Shown here in pieces: positions 5,084 to 11,993 of a DNA stretch of 34,056 nucleotides; within the stretch, counting starts at the first letter, position 1, and each line of letters begins with the position of its first letter. The stretch comes from a virus. The stretch covers positions 1 through 34,056 of the IMG/VR virus record IMGVR_UViG_3300023184_000047; one strand, given 5' to 3'. The notes under the pieces were generated by a model, which made no database searches, was not told where the DNA came from, and saw nothing but the letters and a program-made list of their open reading frames with translations. Made by a program: the position numbers and the translations under genes.

Positions 5084-5479
5084 TTGAAGAACTTAAATGA
5101 ATTTATACCTGCATTTTTAAATGGAGGGTGGGTAGTATTACTAATCGGAGCAGCAGGAATGATTGCCCGATTGGTTACCTCTAACTCTCCAGAGGAAACT
5201 AGCGCTAATAATATTATAAAAAATATTTTGGCGGCTATGATCACTTCTCTATTAGCTTGGTTTATTTTAGAGCAATTTGAGATTGATTCTCTATACAAGG
5301 CTCTAATATACGGCTTAGGGGGTTTAAATTCGCCTGAAATTTTAGGAGGTATCCTAAAAATATCCACATCATTCTCAAACAATCCAGGTGAATTCCTATC
5401 AAATATAAAATCAGGTAAGATACAAACTCCACCTAAAAGAGCAACAAGAGCTACAAAAAAACCAGTTAAAAGAAAATAG
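5084..5479 (+). CDS. LydA-type holin-like membrane protein with Lys/Arg tail
   Basis: A 131-residue protein. The frame is closed by a TGA at 5066-5068 and the only usual start after it is TTG at 5084, so a TTG start is required unless a much later ATG at 5159 is used. Residues 15-35 (GWVVLLIGAAGMIARLV) and 48-64 (ILAAMITSLLAWFILEQF) are membrane segments, and the pattern continuing through SLYKALIYGLGGLNSPEILGG resembles LydA-like phage holins. The last 20 residues are Lys/Arg/Thr-rich (ATRATKKPVKRK), a cytoplasmic tail. It lies in a lysis cassette ahead of the endolysin. Exact family not certain. Confidence 0.72.
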   Translation: MKNLNEFIPAFLNGGWVVLLIGAAGMIARLVTSNSPEETSANNIIKNILAAMITSLLAWFILEQFEIDSLYKALIYGLGGLNSPEILGGILKISTSFSNNPGEFLSNIKSGKIQTPPKRATRATKKPVKRK

Positions 5480-5483
5480 TCAT

Positions 5484-6188
5484 ATGAACAATCAAAAAAC
5501 ATTTATGTTAGTTTTAACCTCAATCGTTTTACTTATTGCAGGTTATGGAATTTATGTAGAGAAGAATATAAAAGCTTCTGCTACTACAATATTGGAGGAT
5601 AGATTAAAACCTGTACCTCTTATCTCTCACAGATTTGATTATTACGGAACTACCATTCAGGATAACTTCTCAAGTAATGTTGTGAACTATGAACAGTTAT
5701 TAGCTAATAGAGGAGAAATACAAAAAGTTAAAAAAGAAACTGAAGAAGGGTGGGAGACTTATAAAGCAACATATTTAACTCCTGAAGAAGCAAAACTTGT
5801 AGATCATGCACAAGAAGGAATGGATGAGGTTGATGCTTTAGTTAGTATGTTACTTGAAAAAGCAGTTACTAATAGAAAAGCAGTAGATAGTATACTTAAG
5901 ACAGGAATACTAAATGAAAAGATTACTCCTGTACTTGATGATACAAATGCTTTAATGGATTTACAAACAGAGGTAGGTAAGCAAGAAACTATAAAAATGA
6001 TTGACTTACTTAAGAACTTCTCAAACTTTATGATGGGGGCTTTAGCTCTAGCCATTGTACTGTTAGGTTCTATTATATATCCAATGATAAAGAAACCAGC
6101 AGAACAACCAAAAACAAGAAGAAAAACTCCAATTAAAAAACCTGCAGCTAAAAAAACAACAACAACTAGAAGAACAGTTAAAAAATAA
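5484..6188 (+). CDS. Two-TM protein with helical ectodomain (chemoreceptor 4-helix-bundle-like) in the lysis cassette
   Basis: A 234-residue protein with TM segments at about 7-24 and 182-202 flanking some 155 residues of predicted long helices (for example EIQKVKKETEEGWETYKATYLTPEEAKLV, split over 75-105, and DEVDALVSMLLEKAV). Topology and helical pattern resemble the four-helix-bundle sensor domain of bacterial chemoreceptors, but no HAMP or signalling domain follows; instead there is a 32-residue Lys/Thr/Arg-rich tail. It sits between a holin-like gene and the endolysin, and shares TAATG with the next gene. It could sense the periplasm to time lysis, or be an antiholin or spanin-like link. 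The domain resemblance is by eye. Confidence 0.55.
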   Translation: MNNQKTFMLVLTSIVLLIAGYGIYVEKNIKASATTILEDRLKPVPLISHRFDYYGTTIQDNFSSNVVNYEQLLANRGEIQKVKKETEEGWETYKATYLTPEEAKLVDHAQEGMDEVDALVSMLLEKAVTNRKAVDSILKTGILNEKITPVLDDTNALMDLQTEVGKQETIKMIDLLKNFSNFMMGALALAIVLLGSIIYPMIKKPAEQPKTRRKTPIKKPAAKKTTTTRRTVKK

Positions 6189-6628
6189 TGAAGAAACTTT
6201 TTATTTTTATTATATTACTTGTGTCTATGATGAGTTATTCTCAAACTAAGCACTATGTATGTTTTGCACCAAATATAGCTTTTAATTCAACCGTTAAAGA
6301 TGTAAATAATTTATTGGGATGTACTGTAGAAGTAGGAAAGTATATAGGAGATAGTGCAATAGGAATTACCACAGGATTTTATTCCTTACAAAGCAATTCA
6401 TTATACTCAGAGTTAATTGTAACTGTTCCTATTAGTAAAGAACTTCCAATTACAGTATCAGCAGGAATAGGATGGTTCTATTTTCAAAAAGATATTACAA
6501 TGGAATATGATATTAATTATGCCTTTCGGCTTAGGGACGATCTATCGCTTATAGTAACCTATAATGCTCAAAGTGCTTTTGGAACGACTGTGCAAGCTTT
6601 TTGTATAGGATTAAATAAGGATTTCTAA
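6188..6628 (+). CDS. Secreted outer-membrane beta-barrel-like protein
   Basis: A 146-residue protein starting with a clear signal peptide (MKKLFIFIILLVSMMSYSQ), of the style common in flavobacteria. The mature part shows alternating hydrophobic strands and turns (SAIGITTGFYSLQSN, LPITVSAGIGWFYFQ, FRLRDDLSLIVTYNAQ) and ends in phenylalanine (GLNKDF), the usual C-terminal signal for outer-membrane assembly. It is about the right size for a small 8-stranded barrel. In this cassette it may alter the outer membrane at lysis or block superinfection by other phages. Its start overlaps the previous stop (TAATG). Family not recognised beyond the fold. Confidence 0.68.
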   Translation: MKKLFIFIILLVSMMSYSQTKHYVCFAPNIAFNSTVKDVNNLLGCTVEVGKYIGDSAIGITTGFYSLQSNSLYSELIVTVPISKELPITVSAGIGWFYFQKDITMEYDINYAFRLRDDLSLIVTYNAQSAFGTTVQAFCIGLNKDF

Positions 6629-6631
6629 TTA

Positions 6632-6648
6632 AATATTTATTATAAATA
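6632..6648 (+). promoter_or_regulatory. AATATTTA / TATAAATA box before the endolysin gene
   Basis: AATATTTA (6632-6639) is followed at once by TATAAATA (6641-6648), identical to the T4 late promoter core, eight bases before the ATG. The same pair of boxes recurs before the gene at 10713. The short distance would leave almost no leader, and AT-rich sequence before starts also favours translation in Bacteroidetes, so promoter function is uncertain. Confidence 0.3.
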
Positions 6649-6655
6649 AAATAGT

Positions 6656-7267
6656 ATGAGTCTAAAATCACTACAAACTAAAATTGGAGTAACGGCAGAC
6701 GGAGTATTTGGTCCAGGTACAATGAAAAAAGCAATGGAGTTTTATAAACTAACTCCAGTTAGAGCAGCACATTTCTTTGCTCAAACAGCACACGAAACAG
6801 GAGGGTTTAAAGCATTTGCAGAAAATTTAAACTACTCAGCAGAAGGATTACAAGGTATCTTTGGAAAATATTTCCCAGGTAATTTAGAAGAATCTTACGC
6901 TAGAAATCCTGAAAAAATTGCTAACAGAGTTTATGCATCAAGAATGGGTAATGGAGCAGAAGCTTCAGGAGATGGATGGAAATTTAGAGGAAGAGGTGCT
7001 CTTCAATTAACTGGAAAAGACAACTATACAGCTTTTGCCCAGTATTTACAAAAACCGGAGATCATGACTACCCCAGATCTAGTAGCAACTACTTACTCAT
7101 TTGAATCAGCAATGTTTTTCTTTGATAAAAATAAATTGTGGTCAATATGTGACCAAGGAATCAATGATGCCGCTATCTTAGCTCTTACAAAAAGAATTAA
7201 CGGTGGTACTCATGGGTTAGCAGATCGCTCAGAGAAAACTAAAAAATATTACGAATATATTAAATAA
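6656..7267 (+). CDS. Endolysin: GH19 (chitinase-like) muramidase with N-terminal peptidoglycan-binding segment
   Basis: A 203-residue protein. Residues 4-26 (KSLQTKIGVTADGVFGPGT) look like a shortened peptidoglycan-binding repeat. The rest is glycoside hydrolase family 19: AQTAHETGGF at 42-51 with the catalytic glutamate E47, AENLNYSAEGL at 55-65 with the probable second acid E56, and the conserved RGRGALQLTGKDNY at 111-124. GH19 phage enzymes cleave the glycan strands of the cell wall and act as endolysins. No signal peptide is present, so export depends on a holin, and candidates lie on both sides. Twelve bases separate it from the downstream holin gene. Confidence 0.92.
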   Translation: MSLKSLQTKIGVTADGVFGPGTMKKAMEFYKLTPVRAAHFFAQTAHETGGFKAFAENLNYSAEGLQGIFGKYFPGNLEESYARNPEKIANRVYASRMGNGAEASGDGWKFRGRGALQLTGKDNYTAFAQYLQKPEIMTTPDLVATTYSFESAMFFFDKNKLWSICDQGINDAAILALTKRINGGTHGLADRSEKTKKYYEYIK

Positions 7268-7278
7268 GTTGCCATAAG

Positions 7279-7698
7279 ATGAAAACATCACTATTAATTA
7301 CATTATCATTGACAACAGCATTAGCATTTATTGGTACATATTTTATGCACCTAACAGCAGATAACATCGAACAATTCTTAGCAGTTGGGTTGGTTGTCTT
7401 TGCTGATGGTTTCTTTGGTATATGGGCAGGAGTTAAAAGAGAAGGTTTTCAAACTTGTAAAGCATTAAAGGTATTAAAGACATTTGGATTTTGGATGGTA
7501 ATGTTGGCTTGTATTCTTTCAATTGAAAAAGGATTTACAGGAACAAGTTGGTTAAGTGAAACTATCATAGCACCATTTATGGTATTCCAACTAATATCAA
7601 TACTAAAAAATGCTTCAATGGTAGGAGTTGTTAAGAATGAATTACTAACTCAAATATTAGACAGACTAGACAAACATAAAGGAGAAAGAAATACCTAA
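7279..7698 (+). CDS. Phage holin (phage_holin_4 / toxin-secretion holin type)
   Basis: A 139-residue membrane protein with hydrophobic segments at about 5-25, 33-50, 66-82 and 92-110. The core FADGFFGIWAGVKREGF and the following ALKVLKTFGFWMVML ... IIAPFMVFQLISILKN fit the phage_holin_4 family, where a loop carrying (A/V)D...G...A..R and a later PF...E/Q.ISILEN region are typical. The C-terminus is a charged helix (NELLTQILDRLDKHKGERN). It follows the endolysin directly and precedes a strong terminator, closing the lysis cassette. Together with the LydA-like gene it makes two holin-type proteins in one cassette, one of which may be an antiholin. Confidence 0.82.
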   Translation: MKTSLLITLSLTTALAFIGTYFMHLTADNIEQFLAVGLVVFADGFFGIWAGVKREGFQTCKALKVLKTFGFWMVMLACILSIEKGFTGTSWLSETIIAPFMVFQLISILKNASMVGVVKNELLTQILDRLDKHKGERNT

Positions 7699-7722
7699 AA
7701 TAAACAAAATTTTATTAAGCTT

Positions 7723-7750
7723 GGTTGGATATTGTCCAACCTTTTCTTAT
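7723..7750 (+). terminator. Intrinsic terminator closing the lysis cassette
   Basis: GGTTGGA 7723-7729 pairs exactly with TCCAACC 7735-7741 around loop TATTG and is followed by TTTTCTTAT. This is a classic Rho-independent terminator, 25 bases after the holin stop codon. Confidence 0.82.
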
Positions 7751-7755
7751 CTTTA
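7725..7755 (+). promoter_or_regulatory. Candidate Bacteroidetes-type promoter for queE
   Basis: TTGG 7725-7728, a 19-base spacer and TATCTTTA 7748-7755 resemble the Bacteroidetes sigma-factor pattern (TTTG or TTG, about 19-20 bases, TAnnTTTG). It overlaps the terminator stem, a position where a new transcript would be expected. The last base of the -7 box differs from consensus. Confidence 0.3.
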
Positions 7756-7771
7756 CAAAAATTAATAATAA

Positions 7772-8545
7772 ATGAAAAGAATAGAAGATTATAATAAAAC
7801 ACTTCCCGTTGTAGAGCTTTATACAGCTGTACAATCAGAAGGAAGTAGAGCAGGTTATCCAACAGTAGTAATCAGAACAACAGGGTGTACTCACAGATGT
7901 TGGTTTGGTGAAGGTGGATGGTGCGATTCTTGGTACACAAGTATCCATCCTGAGAAAGGGCATATTAGTTTCCAAGACATTATTAACATGTACGATGCAA
8001 ATCCTCACATCACAGAGATGATGTTAACAGGAGGATCACCAACTATGCACCCAGCATTAGTAAACGAACTAACACATTTTGCACATGAAAGAAAAATATT
8101 TATCACTATTGAAACTGAAGGAAGTCATTTTCTGGAGACTGACTATCCTATTAATTTACTTTCCATATCACCTAAGTTTAGTAATTCGGTTCCTAAAATC
8201 GGAGTACTTACTCCTCAAGGAGCGGTTACGGATGAGAAAATGATTACTCAACACAACAAGTTAAGACTTAATTATGATGCCATTTCAAAATCAATCTCTT
8301 ACCATTCTGATTATCACTTAAAACCAGTATGGGATGGAGAGGATCAAGAAGCATTAGCTGAAATTATGGCTTGCATTAAAATGTTAGACATTCCAGAAGA
8401 CAAAGTATGGTTCATGCCAGCAGGAGATTCAAGAGAAGCTTTATTCAAATCATATCCAAAAATGTTTGATTGGGTAAGAGATAATGGTTATAGATTGACC
8501 TGGAGACCTCACATCATTGCATTTGAAGATCAAAGAGAAGTATAA
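7772..8545 (+). CDS. queE: QueE, 7-carboxy-7-deazaguanine synthase (radical SAM), with unusual cysteine spacing
   Basis: A 257-residue protein with the QueE pattern: VQSEGSRAGYPTVVIRTTGC at 20-39, the cysteine motif, LTGGSP at about 90-95 (SAM-binding GGE-type motif) and TIETEGS near 113. QueE contracts 6-carboxytetrahydropterin to 7-carboxy-7-deazaguanine. The iron-sulfur cysteines are C39, C43 and C51, that is CX3CX7C ending CDSW, instead of the usual CX3CX2C; five residues (around FGEGG) are inserted between the second and third. Other QueE groups also have altered spacing, so it may still work. The protein is also a little longer than bacterial QueE (about 210-250). It starts a new unit after a terminator and is joined by TAATG to the next ORF. 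Confidence 0.9.
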   Translation: MKRIEDYNKTLPVVELYTAVQSEGSRAGYPTVVIRTTGCTHRCWFGEGGWCDSWYTSIHPEKGHISFQDIINMYDANPHITEMMLTGGSPTMHPALVNELTHFAHERKIFITIETEGSHFLETDYPINLLSISPKFSNSVPKIGVLTPQGAVTDEKMITQHNKLRLNYDAISKSISYHSDYHLKPVWDGEDQEALAEIMACIKMLDIPEDKVWFMPAGDSREALFKSYPKMFDWVRDNGYRLTWRPHIIAFEDQREV

Positions 8546-8760
8546 TGAGATTAAAAGAAGCACATATGACAGAATTTGATTTACTAAATTCACTTTGGTG
8601 GTTATGGTGTAATCAAAAAATTAGTATAGGTGATGTAAAATTCTATGTAAAAGATTTGGATCTTGAATTAGACTTTATTACATTAGACGGATATAAATTT
8701 ATAAGTACAGATAAAAAAACAACTTATTCTTATGACAGAAAACAGAAAAAAGATTCATAA
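8545..8760 (+). CDS. Hypothetical protein, 71 aa, between queE and folE
   Basis: A 71-residue ORF sharing TAATG with queE and overlapping folE by 29 bases. A second ATG at 8566 (MTEFDLLNSLWWLW) could be used instead. The N-terminal half is aromatic and helical (LLNSLWWLWCNQ), the C-terminal half is strand-like and basic. No known motif. Its placement and overlaps suggest translational coupling of queE, this gene and folE, but no function can be given. Confidence 0.6.
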   Translation: MRLKEAHMTEFDLLNSLWWLWCNQKISIGDVKFYVKDLDLELDFITLDGYKFISTDKKTTYSYDRKQKKDS

Positions 8761-9427
8761 CGATTTAGAAATCGTTCCTGTAGGTTATGCAAACGGTGTA
8801 GCACCAGGTTTTCCATTTACCGAAAAAGAAAAACAATCTATGATTGAAGACGCTGCTAAGGCATATGGTAAATTCTTAGATGCATTAGGGTGTGATTGGA
8901 AAAACGATCCTAATAGTGATAACACTCCAATGAGAGTAGCTAAAGCCTATGTTAATGACTTATGGAAAGGTAGATATACAGCAATGTCTGAAATTACTTC
9001 ATTTCCTTCTGATGGTTATGATGGAATCGTAATTGAAAGAAACATTCCATTAACTTCAATGTGTTCACATCACCATCAAACCATTGGAGGAGTAGTTCAT
9101 ATTGGTTATGTAGTAGGTGAAAATGGTAGAGTAATTGGTTTATCCAAATTAAACAGAATAGTGGAACTATTTGGTAGAAGAGGAGCAATACAAGAACAAT
9201 TAACTTCTGCTATTCATAATGCAGTAGATAAAATTTGTGAAAACAATAGAGGTGTAATTGTAACTGTAGTAGGTACTCACAACTGTGTTTCATGTAGAGG
9301 AGTTAGACATCAAGGTGCTTCAATGGTTACAACTAAAGCAGCAGGTGTGTTTATGGAAAATGGGAATTTAGCTCGTGAAGAGTTTTTTGATTCAATCAAA
9401 ATTAATAACGGAACACACCCAGTATAA
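8732..9427 (+). CDS. folE: GTP cyclohydrolase I
   Basis: A 231-residue protein with clear GTP cyclohydrolase I signatures: DNTPMRVAKAY near residue 63, MCSHHHQTIGGVVHIGYV near 110 with the zinc-binding Cys and His, GLSKLNRIVELFGRR near 137, and the second zinc cysteine region THNCVSCRGVRHQGA near 183. It makes dihydroneopterin triphosphate from GTP, the first step towards preQ0 via QueD, QueE and QueC, all of which are in this window. The length is normal for FolE. It shares TAATG with the phosphoribosyltransferase gene downstream. A role in folate synthesis is possible but less likely in a phage that has the three downstream Que enzymes. Confidence 0.95.
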   Translation: MTENRKKIHNDLEIVPVGYANGVAPGFPFTEKEKQSMIEDAAKAYGKFLDALGCDWKNDPNSDNTPMRVAKAYVNDLWKGRYTAMSEITSFPSDGYDGIVIERNIPLTSMCSHHHQTIGGVVHIGYVVGENGRVIGLSKLNRIVELFGRRGAIQEQLTSAIHNAVDKICENNRGVIVTVVGTHNCVSCRGVRHQGASMVTTKAAGVFMENGNLAREEFFDSIKINNGTHPV

Positions 9428-9828
9428 TGGCTCTAACAATAAATAATAAAATCTATTTAGATTGGGATGATGTTAATGATTTAGTTAATACTCTTTGTGA
9501 AAAAATCATCATTGATCTTCCTAATATTGATTCAATTTATGGTATTAAACGAGGTGGGTTAATCCCCGCCGTATTAATATCGCATAAATTAGGTTTACCA
9601 TGGTCTGACGTGATGTTACCTAATACATTAGTTATAGATGATATTGCTGATACCGGAGAAACATTAAAGAATACAATAGGTTGCTATACAGCAGTATTGC
9701 ATTATAAACCCCATACATCATGTTATATGCCTAATTTATGGGCGTATGTGCATGAAGGAGATGAATGGATTATTTATCCATGGGAACGAAAAGATTCACA
9801 ACCAATACAAGATTATTTAAACAAATAA
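9427..9828 (+). CDS. Phosphoribosyltransferase (purine/xanthine PRT-like)
   Basis: A 133-residue protein with the type I phosphoribosyltransferase PRPP loop TLVIDDIADTGETL at 67-80 and the upstream IYGIKRGGLIPAV at 37-49. The C-terminal EWIIYPWE segment is found in small xanthine/hypoxanthine-type PRTs. It is compact compared with cellular enzymes (about 150-180). It could salvage a purine base, or act on a deazapurine made by the neighbouring pathway; the latter is speculation from location. It is preceded by a TAATG overlap with folE and followed after three bases by the MazG-like gene. Confidence 0.85.
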   Translation: MALTINNKIYLDWDDVNDLVNTLCEKIIIDLPNIDSIYGIKRGGLIPAVLISHKLGLPWSDVMLPNTLVIDDIADTGETLKNTIGCYTAVLHYKPHTSCYMPNLWAYVHEGDEWIIYPWERKDSQPIQDYLNK

Positions 9829-9831
9829 ATT

Positions 9832-10356
9832 ATGATTACAAATCCAAAAGTACCTTTTATTGACGAGGTAGAAGAATTTAACACCGTAATGGGTAAACCA
9901 AACAACTATGAATCAACAATCCCCGAAAGAAAAGAATGGGAATTTGTATACAATTTCATCCTTGAGGAATTGGAAGAATATAGAGAAGCTTGCGAAAGAG
10001 GAGACATCGTTGAGGTTCTGGATGCTTTGTGCGATATTACTTATGTTTCCCTTGGGAACGGTGCTATGTTACATGGCCTTAAGGATAAGATATGGCCAGC
10101 ATATCAAGAGGTACAAGCATCAAATATGTCAAAAGCTTGCAAAACAGAAGACGAAGCTTTACAAACTGTCATTAAGAGAACGGTCGAACAAAATGAAGCA
10201 TGTCATCATGAAAAAGTTGGAGACTATTATATCGTCTATAGAACAAGAGATAGAAAAGTAATGAAAAATATCAATTACTTTAGACCAAATTTAAAACAAT
10301 TTTTTACAGACAAAGAAATTCAAAAATCACATTTAAAACAATTAACAGGAATCTAA
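9832..10356 (+). CDS. MazG-like all-alpha NTP pyrophosphohydrolase
   Basis: A 174-residue protein whose first 105 residues fit the MazG/PRA-PH/dUTPase-2 superfamily: FNTVMGKP near 16, EELEEYREA at 45-53 and EVLDALCDITYV at 61-72, which supply the metal-binding acidic residues (E45, E46, E49, D64, D68). These enzymes remove pyrophosphate from nucleoside triphosphates and are common in phages. The last 65 residues are a charged extension without a known motif. Next to folE and a PRT it fits a nucleotide-pool role, for example clearing unwanted dNTPs when DNA bases are modified; that is inference. Confidence 0.82.
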   Translation: MITNPKVPFIDEVEEFNTVMGKPNNYESTIPERKEWEFVYNFILEELEEYREACERGDIVEVLDALCDITYVSLGNGAMLHGLKDKIWPAYQEVQASNMSKACKTEDEALQTVIKRTVEQNEACHHEKVGDYYIVYRTRDRKVMKNINYFRPNLKQFFTDKEIQKSHLKQLTGI

Positions 10357-10372
10357 TTTAAAAACAAAAAAC

Positions 10373-10687
10373 ATGACAACAGCAGTATTAATTTTAGTAG
10401 GAATAATAGCAATCGCAGCCTATCTAACACACACCCTTGACAAAAACAACGAATTACCAACAGTACAGCCTTATACAAAAGAGGAACTAGAAAACATTAA
10501 ACTTGCCGAAGAATTATACGACAAGGATTTAAGACCAGTAGTAGCTAAGAAAACCAAACCAAAACCAGCACCAGAACTTAAAGCAGTTGAACCGGAATTT
10601 ATACCAAAGGAAGCTAAATCTGAGTTCCCAATTGATAAGCCAGCAAAGAAAAAAAGAAAATATTATCCTAAAAAGAAAAAACAATAA
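10373..10687 (+). CDS. Single-TM protein with Lys/Pro-rich tail
   Basis: A 104-residue protein with an N-terminal membrane segment (TAVLILVGIIAIAAYLTHTL, 2-21), an acidic middle (KEELENIKLAEELYDKDL) and a C-terminal third rich in Lys and Pro that ends KKKRKYYPKKKKQ. The layout, N-terminal anchor plus basic cytoplasmic tail, resembles the tails of two lysis-cassette proteins in this window. No family recognised. It might bind nucleic acid or acidic lipid at the membrane. The following gap holds AT-rich promoter-like boxes. Confidence 0.62.
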   Translation: MTTAVLILVGIIAIAAYLTHTLDKNNELPTVQPYTKEELENIKLAEELYDKDLRPVVAKKTKPKPAPELKAVEPEFIPKEAKSEFPIDKPAKKKRKYYPKKKKQ

Positions 10688-10706
10688 TATTTATAAAATA
10701 TAAATA
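10686..10706 (+). promoter_or_regulatory. AATATTTA / TATAAATA box before the first glycosyltransferase
   Basis: AATATTTA 10686-10693 and TATAAATA 10699-10706 lie seven bases before the ATG at 10713, the same pair of motifs as ahead of the endolysin gene. TATAAATA equals the T4 late promoter core. AT-richness alone could produce it. Confidence 0.28.
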
Positions 10707-10712
10707 AACGTT

Positions 10713-11993
10713 ATGTCTGTTAAAAAGGTTTCGAAGGAACTAATATTTGTTCAAATAGCATCATATAGAGATCCTGAATTATTACCCACTATTAAAGATT
10801 GTTTAGCCAATGCTAAATATCCTGAAAATCTACGCATTTGTATTGCTTGGCAACACGCTGAAGAAGATACATGGGATAATTTAGATGATTATAAAAACGA
10901 TCCACGTTTTAAAATAATGGACATCCATTATAAAGATGCTAAAGGAGTATGTTGGGCTAGAAATAGATTACAAAGACACTATAACGGAGAAAAATACACA
11001 TTACATTTAGATTCTCATCACCGGTTCTCTAAGGACTGGGATGAGACCCTAATTAATATGCTAAAAAATCTCCAAAAGAAAGGTCATAAAAAACCACTAC
11101 TTACTGCCTATCTACCAGGATATTTCCCTAATAATGATCCTGAAGGGCGTAATAATGAAGTATGGTTTACCAATTGTGATAGATATATGCCTGAAGGGCC
11201 TATCTTTATTGCCCCTGGTCATGTACAAGATTGGGAAACTTTTAAAGAACCAATACCCGCTAGATTTTATTCAGGACATTTTGGGTTTACTTTAGGTGAA
11301 TTTACTCACGATGTACCTCACGACCCAGAACTTTATTTTCATGGGGAAGAAACATCTATATCTGCTCGAGCATTTACTCACGGATATGATTTATTTCACC
11401 CTCACATTCCTGTTATTTGGCATGAATACACTAGAGATGGAAAAAAACGCCATTGGGACGATCATCAATTTTCTCCATTAGATAAAGCTTCATTTAAAAA
11501 GTATAGAGCATTATTTGGTATAGACGGTGAAAGTAGAGAAGGTATGGATTTTGTCGGGTTTGATCTAGGAAAAGAACGTACATTAGCCGAATTTGAACGT
11601 TATATCGGAGTAGATTTTAAAGGTAAACGAATTCAAAAGCACACATCTGAACAAAAAATGCTTCCTATACCTGAAATGACAGAAGAAGAATGGGAATCAA
11701 ATTTTGTAAATCGTTTTAAATATTGTATTGATCTTTATAAACCCTCTGTACCTGATGAAGATTATGATTGTTGGGTAATAGCATTTAAAGATAAAGACGG
11801 TGTTGAGATAGCTAGAATGGATGCTGATATAAATGAAATCGCTCAAATTAAACAATCTAATCCTGGTGGTCACTTCTACAACATATGGAGAGAATTTGAC
11901 TGTTTAGAACACCCTAAAAGCTGGTTATTATGGCCACACAGCCCATCTAAAGAATGGGATCATGAAATTATACAAAATGAAATACCTTACTAA
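10713..11993 (+). CDS. GlcNAc-transferase-like glycosyltransferase (Skp1-HyPro GnT family), copy 1
   Basis: A 426-residue protein whose N-terminal 300 residues fit the GT60-like GlcNAc transferase family first known from Skp1 hydroxyproline GlcNAc transferase: FVQIASYRDPELLPTIKDCL at 12-31, RICIAWQ near 41, ARNRLQRHY near 82, LHLDSHHRF at 97-105 (metal-binding DxH-type motif), FYSGHFGF near 186, YFHGEE near 208 and THGYDLFHPH near 218. The last 110 residues are a separate acidic domain shared with copy 2. It should transfer a sugar from a nucleotide donor, in the cytoplasm, to a protein or glycan. It overlaps copy 2 by one base (TAATG). The acceptor is unknown. Confidence 0.82.
   Translation: MSVKKVSKELIFVQIASYRDPELLPTIKDCLANAKYPENLRICIAWQHAEEDTWDNLDDYKNDPRFKIMDIHYKDAKGVCWARNRLQRHYNGEKYTLHLDSHHRFSKDWDETLINMLKNLQKKGHKKPLLTAYLPGYFPNNDPEGRNNEVWFTNCDRYMPEGPIFIAPGHVQDWETFKEPIPARFYSGHFGFTLGEFTHDVPHDPELYFHGEETSISARAFTHGYDLFHPHIPVIWHEYTRDGKKRHWDDHQFSPLDKASFKKYRALFGIDGESREGMDFVGFDLGKERTLAEFERYIGVDFKGKRIQKHTSEQKMLPIPEMTEEEWESNFVNRFKYCIDLYKPSVPDEDYDCWVIAFKDKDGVEIARMDADINEIAQIKQSNPGGHFYNIWREFDCLEHPKSWLLWPHSPSKEWDHEIIQNEIPY

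Noticed and set aside
5047-5502. 151-codon open frame on the minus strand
   Set aside because: It lies opposite two well-supported + strand membrane protein genes, and no other minus-strand gene exists here. Its hydrophobic content mirrors the opposite strand.
9908-10261. 117-codon + strand frame inside the MazG-like gene
   Set aside because: The MazG frame has the family's metal-binding motifs; the other frame has none and shares the same bases.
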